Below are positions 57,095 to 64,000 of a stretch of DNA of 64,000 nt, in pieces; positions within the stretch are counted from its first letter, which is position 1; each line of letters starts with the position of its first letter. The stretch spans positions 62,001-126,000 of the forward strand of contig CAWBJQ010000006.1 in NCBI GenBank assembly GCA_963789075.1, given 5' to 3'. Under the pieces are notes generated by a model that was not told the origin of the DNA, did no database searches, and worked only from the letters and a program-made list of their open reading frames with translations. Source of the DNA: DATATJ01 sp963789075 (lineage in GTDB: Bacteria > Acidobacteriota > Vicinamibacteria > Vicinamibacterales > CAVVIG01). Position numbers and translations under genes: made by a program.

Positions 57095-57995
57095 CTATAA
57101 CAGATACGCGAGCGCGAAGCCGATCTGCGCGACGAACATCATGCGATACATGTGCGCCCACGACACGTGGTTCTCCTCGACTGCGAGATCCTCGGGACGC
57201 CGCAGCATCAGATAGCAGACGTAGACGCCGTAGACCGTCATCACGCCGCCGAGAATCTGCAACAGCCAGAAATTGCCGGTGAGCACGTGCAGCCATGCTC
57301 CGAGCGGGATCATGAGAAACGGCACGACGAATGACGGCGAGATCATCCACGCGGCGCGCCGCACGCCGAACTGAATCGGCAGCGTCCGGCAGCCGCCGCG
57401 GCGGTCGCCGTCCATGTCGGCGAAGTCCTTGGTCGTCGTCGCGCCGAGGAGAAACAGGCCGAAGATCGCGCCGATGTACCACGGCTCGACGCCCACGATC
57501 GTCTTGACCGACGACCAGCCGGCCACCTTCAACAGCGTCCCGCGCGGGATCGCGATCGTCACGTTGGCCCAGATGCCGAGCCGTTTGGTACGGAACGGCG
57601 GCACTGAATACAGCAGCGTGCACACGACCGCGACCGCCACGAGCCAGAAGCATTCGTGACGGCCGCCCGGCGCGACGAGCCACGCCAGAATCAGCGCCAA
57701 TCCGTAGGTGATCGCGGTGAACAGCCAGGTGTTCGCCGATGGTCAGCCGGCCGCTCGGCAGCGGACGCTTCGGCTTGTTGATGCGATCGATCTCGAGGTC
57801 GTAGATCTGATTGATCGCGTTGTTCCCCGCGTTCAGACACGCCGCCATCACAGATCCGGCGATCGGATAGACGAGCAGCGACATCGTCCAGACCTCGCGC
57901 GGCGCCGCACCCACAGCCGTCAACGCCCCCGACATGAAACCGAGCGCCGGCGCCACCAGCGTGAACGGCCGCGCCAGATCGATAAAGGCGCGCAA
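57095..57995 (-). CDS. UbiA family prenyltransferase (one frame break)
   Basis: About nine transmembrane helices. The first Asp-rich motif is NAINQIYDLEIDRINKPKRPLPSGR (about residue 55), the second DFADMDGDRRGG (about 185). These bind the prenyl diphosphate through Mg. Acceptors in the family are quinone heads, geranylgeranylglycerol phosphate, chlorophyllide or homogentisate; the sequence alone does not decide. One extra base near 57737 (GCTGTTC) splits it; the corrected length is 299. TTG 57995 is the only plausible start and directly abuts a long GGTGCTG repeat. The upstream gene encodes a prenol-kinase-like protein. Confidence 0.85.
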
Positions 57996-58125
57996 GGTGC
58001 GGGGTGCGGGTGCGGGGTGCTGGGTGCTGCGGTGCTGGGTGCTGCGGTGCCGGGTGCTGCCGTGCTGGGTGCCGCAGTGCCAGGTCCTGCACTGCCAGGT
58101 GCTGCGGTGCGAGGTGCCACGACGC
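57996..58125. repeat. GGTGCTG/GGTGCGG low-complexity tract
   Basis: About 130 bases made of degenerate 7-8-base units GGTGCTG, GGTGCGG and GGTGCCG, directly upstream of the ubiA start and downstream of the DUF92 gene stop. No open frame with meaning is visible in it. Confidence 0.85.
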
Positions 58126-58149
58126 CGCGGTGCTCGTCAGGCGCGGGGC

Positions 58150-59463
58150 TCATGCCAGCACCAGCGCCACCGCAGCGGCCACCGCGGTGTTGATGAAGTT
58201 GAGCATGTCGTTGTTCAGAATACCCGGTCCTTCGAGTGTCGCGCCGAGCGCGCTCTCGACCAGCGCACCCGCCGTCGCCGCGACGATGACGACGAAGATC
58301 AGTGCGCCTGGGATCAGGCCGGCCGCGGCCGCCACGGCCGCGAGAGCCAGCGCCGCCAGCAGCCCAGCGGCCGTGCCTTCGAGAGACATCGCACCCGAGG
58401 TGCCCGGTCTCACGCGCCCGAGCGTGGTGATGAGAAACGTGGATCGGCCCCACGACTTGCCAATCTCGCTGGCGACCGTGTCGCTCCCGGCGGCGGTCAA
58501 CGCAGCCGTGAGCGCAAGGAGCGCCCCGGCGCTCTCGGGCGTAGCCACTGCAGCGAACGCGGCGATTGCCGCCACCCCGCAGTTGGCGATCGCGTTGCCG
58601 GCGCCGCGCCGCCCGCCGCGCTCTTCTGCAATGCCAAGCAGCATCTTTCGCTTCAATCCCAGACGCGACGTCACCGATGCGAGGAGGAACGTGAGCAGCA
58701 GCAACGCCCACGCGCCACCGCCGCCGCCCGCGTAGATCATCGTGCCGACGATGGCGCCGGCGATCGCGCCGGACTTGGAGACGGTGCGCGCGCGGTATCC
58801 GGCCCACGCCACGAGAGCGTTCAGCACAAGTGCCCACGGCAGCCGCGCGGCGATCACCGAACCGGAGATGCCGAGCGCGCCCACGGTCACCATGCTGCCG
58901 ATCCAGAGCACGCCCGCCGCCGCCACAGGCACCGAGATGTTGTCGTCGAGCCGGACGGGGATCGATTCCACGAACGCTGCGGCGATGGACGCCGCGATCG
59001 GCGCCAGCACGATGAACCAGATCGATCCGCCGGGCAGCGTCCACCACGCGACCGCGACGCTTCCGGCGCTCGCGCACACGACGAAGCTCGCGGTGCCGGC
59101 GACGGTCTTCTCCGCGTTCCACGGCAGCATGCGTCCGCGAAAGCGCGTGCCCACGAGCGTGGCGGCGCCATCGCCGAAGGCGAGGACGCCCCACGCCGCG
59201 GCCGCGATGTCGAGCCGTGACGAGAACATCAGAATCAGCAGCAGGACCGCGAGCGGATAGAGCACGATCCCCACCGGGAAGCCGCGGGCATCGTCGACCG
59301 GGCGATACAGCCGGTGTCCGCCGATCCGGGGCAGCACGAGCACGTTGAAGATGACGGCGATCGCGGCCATCGCGGCTGCCTGCCACCATGTGAGGATTCG
59401 GAGGAGGAACGCGAATGCCCCCGACCCCACGTGCACCCATTGCCGCGCGTCTTCAGAATGCAT
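58150..59463 (-). CDS. Two-part membrane protein: prenol-kinase-like (VTE5/SEC59) fused to DUF92 (VTE6-like)
   Basis: 437 residues from ATG 59463, about twelve transmembrane helices. Residues 1-205 show the pattern of the dolichol/phytol kinase family: HVGSGAFAFLLR, GIVLYPLAVLLL, GVLAFGDGAATLVG, WNAEKTVAGTASF. Residues about 215-437 match DUF92 (TMEM19/VTE6): RTVSKSGAIAGAIVGT, GRRGAGNAIANCGVAAI, GSDTVASEIGKSWG and GTSGAMSLEGTAAG. In plants VTE5 makes phytyl phosphate and VTE6 phytyl diphosphate. A fusion would do both steps and feed the neighbouring UbiA enzyme. The frame is intact. Confidence 0.78.
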   Translation of the reverse strand: MHSEDARQWVHVGSGAFAFLLRILTWWQAAAMAAIAVIFNVLVLPRIGGHRLYRPVDDARGFPVGIVLYPLAVLLLILMFSSRLDIAAAAWGVLAFGDGAATLVGTRFRGRMLPWNAEKTVAGTASFVVCASAGSVAVAWWTLPGGSIWFIVLAPIAASIAAAFVESIPVRLDDNISVPVAAAGVLWIGSMVTVGALGISGSVIAARLPWALVLNALVAWAGYRARTVSKSGAIAGAIVGTMIYAGGGGGAWALLLLTFLLASVTSRLGLKRKMLLGIAEERGGRRGAGNAIANCGVAAIAAFAAVATPESAGALLALTAALTAAGSDTVASEIGKSWGRSTFLITTLGRVRPGTSGAMSLEGTAAGLLAALALAAVAAAAGLIPGALIFVVIVAATAGALVESALGATLEGPGILNNDMLNFINTAVAAAVALVLA

Positions 59464-59481
59464 CGTCACTGTTTTCGATTC

Positions 59482-59516
59482 AATGTAGCGCGAAGGCTGA
59501 ATGTAGCGCGAAGGCT
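59482..59516. repeat. 17-bp direct repeat AATGTAGCGCGAAGGCT
   Basis: Perfect copies at 59482-59498 and 59500-59516, period 18, filling the gap between the SDR stop and the DUF92 start. The GCGAAGGCTT end resembles the palindromic repeats at 41692-41750. Confidence 0.8.
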
Positions 59517-60461
59517 TCAGCCGAGCGAGGCCCGCAGCGATTCGACGGTACGGTGCATGCCGTTGACGAGCGGCGTCATGGTGTAACCGAGTTCGCGGAC
59601 GGCGACGCTGCTGTCGAGCGACCAGTCGTGGCGAAAGATCTCGACGGCTCCCCGCGTGAGGCGCGGCGCGCCACCGAACAGCCGTGCGCGCGTTTCCTCG
59701 ACGGCCCCGAGGGCCGACGCGACGCCGAACGGGATGCGGCGGGGCAGCTGGCGTCCGGTCATCATTTTCACCAGATAAAACACCCGCTCCTGCGGCGCGT
59801 TCTCGCCGCCGAGCACATAGCGTCCAGCGTCCGTTCCGCGCTCGAGCGCCGCGCAATGTCCGGCGGCGACGTCTTCGACGAACGCGTACGACCACGGCCG
59901 ATCGGGCCCGATGAGTCCAGGCAGCTTGCCTTTGAGATGATCCGCCACGAGCCGCCCGATCAGATTGCCTTCGGTCAGCGATCCAGGACCGTAAATCACA
60001 CCGGGATACACACGGATCAGGGGGTTGCCGCCGCGAACCGCCGCGCCAGCGAGCCGGTCGGCGGCGACTTTCGTCCGCTGATAATCGTTCGCTTCGAGCG
60101 GCGCCGAGCCGTCGTGCGGCGGCAGCGCCAGAAACGACGAAGTGTAGACCAGACGGCGGACGCCGGCGGCGTGTGCCGCGGCGATCGCGTTCTGGAGGCC
60201 GCCGATGTTCACCTCGTCGAAGTCTTCACGCCGCCGGCGCCAGAGGCTCACGAGCGCCGCCATGTGACAGATCGCATCGCAGCCTGCGGCGGCACGCTCG
60301 AATGCCGCACGATCGCGGACGTCGCCGTCGACGAGCGTCGCCGGCAAACGGCTCTGCCGCGCCGTGCGCGCGAAGACCAGCACGGTATGCCCGCGCTTCG
60401 CCAGCGCGTGGACGACCGCGCGCCCGAGGTAGCCGGTGCCGCCGGTGACGAGCACTCTCAT
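59517..60461 (-). CDS. Extended SDR, HpnA/dihydroflavonol-reductase-like
   Basis: 314 residues. Rossmann motif VTGGTGYLGRAV at the N-terminus; catalytic Tyr-Lys pair in NDYQRTKVAADRL (about residue 140). RVYPGVIYGPGSLTEGN and SYAFVEDVAAGH are typical of the extended NAD(P)-dependent family that includes hopanoid-associated HpnA and plant dihydroflavonol reductases. The substrate is unknown; its place before the DUF92 and UbiA genes suggests an isoprenoid-linked or sugar-lipid step. AAAGG lies just before the ATG. The 86-base gap to the next gene is AT-rich and may hold the promoter. Confidence 0.8.
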   Translation of the reverse strand: MRVLVTGGTGYLGRAVVHALAKRGHTVLVFARTARQSRLPATLVDGDVRDRAAFERAAAGCDAICHMAALVSLWRRRREDFDEVNIGGLQNAIAAAHAAGVRRLVYTSSFLALPPHDGSAPLEANDYQRTKVAADRLAGAAVRGGNPLIRVYPGVIYGPGSLTEGNLIGRLVADHLKGKLPGLIGPDRPWSYAFVEDVAAGHCAALERGTDAGRYVLGGENAPQERVFYLVKMMTGRQLPRRIPFGVASALGAVEETRARLFGGAPRLTRGAVEIFRHDWSLDSSVAVRELGYTMTPLVNGMHRTVESLRASLG

Positions 60462-60547
60462 AGCGCCTTTATGCCACCTTTATCTTTCCACTTTTTCATT
60501 TAGCGCGATTTGCACGGCAATATCGCGTGTAGAGCGGGTCTTTTCAG

Positions 60548-61480
60548 CTAAGCTACCGCGCGCCAATATTCGAGCAGATCGTCGATCGTCTGCTCGAGCG
60601 GAATGCGCGGCGTCCAACCGAGCTCGTCGTGCAGCCGGCGTGGATCGCCGAGCAGAAGCGGCACGTCGTTCGGCCGGTACCGTGCCGGATCGACCTTGAT
60701 CGACAGCGGCACGCGCGCGCGGGCGATCATCATGTCCAGCAGATCGCGGATCGCGAGGGCGCGGCCGGAGCAGACGTTGTAAGGCCGTCGGGCGTCGCCC
60801 CGTTCGACGATCAAGCGGTACGCGCGGACGGTGTCGCGCACGTCGGCGAGATCCCGGCGGGCCTCGAGATTGCCGACCGCGATCTCCGGCGCCCAGCGCC
60901 CGCGCTCGATGTCGGCGATCCGGCGGGCAAAGCCGGCGGCGACGAACATCGGATCCTGCCGCGGGCCGAAATGATTGAACGCCCGCGCGATCAGCACCTG
61001 CAGACCGTCGTACGGCCGGCAGCCGAGCTGCTCCTGCGCGAGCTTGCTCAGCCCGTACGGGCTCGCCGGAATCAGCGGATCATCTTCGCGGAGCGCGCGA
61101 TCGGCGCTCGCGTACACCAGCGCCGAGCTCGGAATCAACACGCGCGACTCGACGTGCGTGCGCGACAACGCGTCGAGCAGGTAGTGCGTCGCGCGCACGT
61201 TGGTCGCCAGCGTGCTCTCAGTGCGATCCCACGAGCGGCCGACATGCGCGGCACCTGCGCAGTGATAGACGACGGCCGGACGCAGGCGAGCGATCGCCTC
61301 GCGCACGGCGCTGCGATCCAACAGGTCGATCGCCTCCCACCTCGCGCCGGCGACCGTGTGCGGTGGCGCGCCGCCGGGACGATGCCACGCGACGAGGTCT
61401 GGTGTGTCCGCGCCGAGCAGGTCGAGGAGATGACCGCCGGCGAAGCCCGCCGCGCCGGTGACGAGGATGGTCGTCGGCAT
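60548..61480 (-). CDS. NAD-dependent epimerase/dehydratase, GDP-6-deoxy-mannose reductase-like
   Basis: 310 residues. TGAAGFAGGHLLD cofactor loop; catalytic Tyr-Lys in SPYGLSKLAQEQL (about residue 143). FNHFGPRQDPMFV, RRDLADVRDTVRAY and PARYRPNDVPLLLGDPRRLHDELGW follow. The RPxDVPxLxGD block is characteristic of the GDP-mannose 4,6-dehydratase/Rmd branch, which makes GDP-D-rhamnose for surface glycans. Confident at superfamily level, less so for the precise substrate. Confidence 0.8.
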   Translation of the reverse strand: MPTTILVTGAAGFAGGHLLDLLGADTPDLVAWHRPGGAPPHTVAGARWEAIDLLDRSAVREAIARLRPAVVYHCAGAAHVGRSWDRTESTLATNVRATHYLLDALSRTHVESRVLIPSSALVYASADRALREDDPLIPASPYGLSKLAQEQLGCRPYDGLQVLIARAFNHFGPRQDPMFVAAGFARRIADIERGRWAPEIAVGNLEARRDLADVRDTVRAYRLIVERGDARRPYNVCSGRALAIRDLLDMMIARARVPLSIKVDPARYRPNDVPLLLGDPRRLHDELGWTPRIPLEQTIDDLLEYWRAVA

Positions 61481-61492
61481 GCAGCGTCGGGG

Positions 61493-63922
61493 TCAGCGCG
61501 GGACGCCGCTCATCGCACCGTTGAAGGGCGAGAAGTTGCCCAGGCCGGCGAGCGTGAACGACAGGAAGAAGCGGTGGTCAGCCGCCACACCGACGAGCTG
61601 GCTGATGTTAGAGCCGTAGTTGGTCGCGTCGTACTCGAATGCGATGCCGCAGCACTGCGTGTTGTAGTACCCGGAGATGCGCTGCCACAGCATCGACTTG
61701 GCCAAGAGGTCGTAATTGGGCGAGTACAGGCCTCCGTAGCGGTTGTCGCGGGTGTGCAGGTTGATCGATCCGCTGATGGACTGACCGTTGGTCAAAAATT
61801 CGCTGGGCTTGGTTGCATCCGTAGCCGACGCCGTCTTGCTCCAGGTGAGATTCGTCTGCAGCAGACCGGTCACCGAATAGGTCCCAGTCGTCGAGATGGT
61901 CCGGAGGTTGTGGTACCGGCTGTCGAACTCCGCGCGCACCGACGCGTTGAGCGCGCTCGTCGGCACCGCGCGGATGGTCAACGCGATGGGGGAGAAGTTG
62001 GTCGGCGTAATCGGCGCCACACCCCCAGTGAAGCTCGACGTGTAGTTCGTGTCGACCTGGGCCGCAGCAGGGTTGGTGTAGTAGCTTTGCGACAATTCGA
62101 CATCGAAGATTTCCCGTGATGTTGCGGGCCGCCCCGGTGTGTCCTTCCGTTTCGCGAAGAAGCGGTTCGTCACGCCGTAGGTGAGGTTCGTCGTGCCGCC
62201 CACGGCGTAGTCGGTCCCGTCGAGGAGCACGATGCGATTGGAGTTGTCGATCGATGACGTGCGCTGGATGGTGACCGACGGCTCGATCGAATGCTTGAAC
62301 TTCTCGGCATAGCCGTTGTCCGGCGTGTCCCAAATTCTGTTGAACACCGGTCCCGTGATCTGCGCCTGCGCCGTGAAGAAGCGGCGGTTCAGGCCTTCGT
62401 CGATCACGAGCGGCTGATTCGTCACCGGATCCGTTTGCGTCGGATCGAGACTGCGCGTGTAGTAGGTGTCGCGCCAGCCGAACGTCGAGTTGACCGTGAA
62501 CCACTCCCACTTCTTGAACGGATAGCGGACCTGCGGATTGAAGTCGAGGCGCGTCAGGCCCGTGTTCGCCTCGAGGGTTGCAAGGTTGTTGTTAGGATCG
62601 GGCGCCTTGCTGTCGCGCAAGAGGTCGGCATACTCGCCGCCGACTGAAAAGTACACGGGCGAGTCGAACAATGGTCGCTCGTTGCGCGTCAGGTCGACCT
62701 TCGGCGAGTAGCCCGACAACGCGGAACTGCCGACCGACGTAGTGGTCGCACCGCTGTAAAAATATTCGGTGTGGTCGAACGTGGCGTTGAGACTGTAGCC
62801 CGACCACGCGCCGACGACGTTGACGCCGACGCTGCGCGTGTTCGACGACGCATCGAGGACGTTGGTATTGAACGTCTGGTTGGTGAGCAGGCTCGAGAAA
62901 TAGCTCACGTTGGCCTGCGCCCGCAGGCCCAGCGGCAGCGTCTGATTCAGGCTGCCGCGGAAATCGTAGCTGCGCGATGCTGGCGACGCGATGACGCTGC
63001 CGTCCGGCTGCACCTGGCCTGCTGGGTTCTGGTCGATGAAGTGCGACGTCAGCGTGCCGTTCGACGTCGGGCCGAAGTTGTAACGATATTCGCCGGCGAC
63101 GCCCTGGCCCACCTTTGAATACCACTCGTGCTCGATGGTGGCGTCCTGACTGCGGTCGATGGCCCAGAAAAACACATTGTGCAACTCCTGGCCGCGCAGC
63201 GTGGACGATCCGTACGTCGGAATCAAAAAGCCGGTGGCGCGGTCGTCCTTCTTCGTCGGATACGCCATGACCGGCAGGTACAGCATCGGCACGCCCTTCA
63301 CGTTCATGATGGCGTTCTTCAACACCGTGTAATGGCCGACGTTCAGGATGACCGTGCCCGCGTGCAGCTCCCAGCGCGGCGTCGGCTGAACGCACGTGCT
63401 GAAGCCGCCGTTGGTGATCCGATACTTCTTCGCCCCGACTTTCTCGACTGTGTCGCCGAAGAAGTACAAGTCCGTGGGCTGATTACTCACCGGCGGCGGC
63501 GCGACTGCGCCGGGCCGCACCTGCTGCTTCGGCGGCTTGACGGTCGCAATGCCCGACGCGTTGTAAAACGTGCCGAGATTGGTCTTCGTGTTGAGGTCCG
63601 CGCGATCGGACGAAATCCGATTGTCCCCCTGCGAGAACACGACGTTGCCCGTGAAGATCGCGCGATCCTGATCCCCGAACAGCTCCGCGCTGTCGGCGTA
63701 GATCGACGTCCCGTTGGCCAGCGTGATCTCGACATGGCCGATCCGCTTGACGTGCTTGTCCCCGCTCTGCTGCTCGATGGTATCGCTGGTCTGACTTTGA
63801 ATCTGGGACTGGCCCGCCGGCTGCGCCGCGGGCTGCGCGGGCGGCTGTTGCGCGCGGACGGGCGCGGCCGCGACGAGTAGCGTCGTGAGTACACAGCAAC
63901 ACGAGAAAAAGGATCGAGACAT
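61493..63922 (-). CDS. lptD: LptD, LPS-assembly outer-membrane protein
   Basis: 809 residues from MSRSFFSCCCVLTTLLVAAAPVRA (signal peptide; nine extra residues possible from 63949). The N-terminal OstA/LptA-like jellyroll has VKRIGHVEITLANGTSIYAD, RAIFTGNVVFSQGDNRI and ASGIATVKPP. It is followed by YLPVMAYPTKKDDRATGFLIPTYGSS, the conserved start of the LptD barrel, and many aromatic beta strands to the C-terminus. It inserts LPS into the outer leaflet together with LptE, and shows that this is an LPS-bearing didermal cell. The frame is intact. Confidence 0.92.
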   Translation of the reverse strand: MSRSFFSCCCVLTTLLVAAAPVRAQQPPAQPAAQPAGQSQIQSQTSDTIEQQSGDKHVKRIGHVEITLANGTSIYADSAELFGDQDRAIFTGNVVFSQGDNRISSDRADLNTKTNLGTFYNASGIATVKPPKQQVRPGAVAPPPVSNQPTDLYFFGDTVEKVGAKKYRITNGGFSTCVQPTPRWELHAGTVILNVGHYTVLKNAIMNVKGVPMLYLPVMAYPTKKDDRATGFLIPTYGSSTLRGQELHNVFFWAIDRSQDATIEHEWYSKVGQGVAGEYRYNFGPTSNGTLTSHFIDQNPAGQVQPDGSVIASPASRSYDFRGSLNQTLPLGLRAQANVSYFSSLLTNQTFNTNVLDASSNTRSVGVNVVGAWSGYSLNATFDHTEYFYSGATTTSVGSSALSGYSPKVDLTRNERPLFDSPVYFSVGGEYADLLRDSKAPDPNNNLATLEANTGLTRLDFNPQVRYPFKKWEWFTVNSTFGWRDTYYTRSLDPTQTDPVTNQPLVIDEGLNRRFFTAQAQITGPVFNRIWDTPDNGYAEKFKHSIEPSVTIQRTSSIDNSNRIVLLDGTDYAVGGTTNLTYGVTNRFFAKRKDTPGRPATSREIFDVELSQSYYTNPAAAQVDTNYTSSFTGGVAPITPTNFSPIALTIRAVPTSALNASVRAEFDSRYHNLRTISTTGTYSVTGLLQTNLTWSKTASATDATKPSEFLTNGQSISGSINLHTRDNRYGGLYSPNYDLLAKSMLWQRISGYYNTQCCGIAFEYDATNYGSNISQLVGVAADHRFFLSFTLAGLGNFSPFNGAMSGVPR

Positions 63923-63945
63923 TCTTGAAGCGTTTTCGAAGGGTA

Positions 63946-64000
63946 TCACGTCCCTTCGCGCTCCTTCAGCAGGTCGCCGAGCAGGAAAATCGATCCGGCC
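63946..64000 (-). CDS. C-terminal tail of an upstream gene (partial)
   Basis: The minus strand is open from the window edge to TGA 63946-63948 and reads AGSIFLLGDLLKEREGT. It ends just before the lptD start, as an operon partner would. Too short to identify. Confidence 0.45.
   Translation of the reverse strand, partial: AGSIFLLGDLLKEREGT

Overview
The window is high-GC, densely coded bacterial chromosome. LptD and an autotransporter with a C-terminal barrel show an outer membrane. The dcw cell-division cluster, a DivIVA protein, a ClpA/ClpC-like ATPase, UbiA- and DUF92-type prenyl-lipid genes and many small inverted-repeat spacers together suggest Acidobacteriota, possibly the Vicinamibacter side. 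That assignment is inference; there is no rRNA here.

Layout. 1-5.6 kb: end of the dcw cluster, murG-murC-ftsQ-ftsA-ftsZ, with no murB or ddl between murC and ftsQ. 5.8-9.3 kb: a radical SAM enzyme, a small SpoVG-like protein, acpS and pgeF. 9.4-14 kb: one 4.6-kb autotransporter gene. 14-17.7 kb: RNase HI, a zinc-ribbon coiled-coil protein, a methyltransferase and a glycosidase-like lipoprotein. 17.7-25 kb: a CAT-anticodon tRNA, rpoD, dnaG, mutS2, larB. 25-33.4 kb: a membrane glycosyltransferase coupled to a DUF362 protein, citrate synthase, a VapBC-type toxin-antitoxin pair, lepA, lepB. 33.4-42 kb (mostly minus strand): fchA, hutI, yggU, divIVA, yggS, a TPR protein, a DinG-like helicase, glyA, rpiB. 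42-48.5 kb: rlmI-like, DUF3052, a large membrane protein, and thiC under a TPP riboswitch. 48.5-54.8 kb: a M20 peptidase, htpX, a Clp ATPase and a second radical SAM enzyme. 54.9-57 kb: a small basic secreted protein, a second M20 peptidase and a MerB-like gene. 57-64 kb: UbiA, a two-domain prenol-kinase-like/DUF92 protein, two SDR enzymes and lptD.

The most interesting locus is the MerB-like gene at 56374-57027. Its reading frame is interrupted only by one TGA, at the position of the catalytic cysteine (Cys159 in classical MerB). The frame then stays open through the rest of the family. A hairpin with a GGTC apical loop starts 13 nt after the TGA. This fits a selenocysteine-containing organomercurial-lyase homologue.

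Two other signals run through the window. First, about 50 single-base insertions break conserved genes (mutS2, clp, htpX, ftsQ and others), while long stretches (5.8-21.5 kb, 28-34 kb, 58-64 kb) are clean. Removing the insertions restores normal family lengths, so they look like assembly errors; such genes are annotated as whole genes with the break points given. Second, many intergenic spacers hold imperfect inverted repeats, each built from a different short word.
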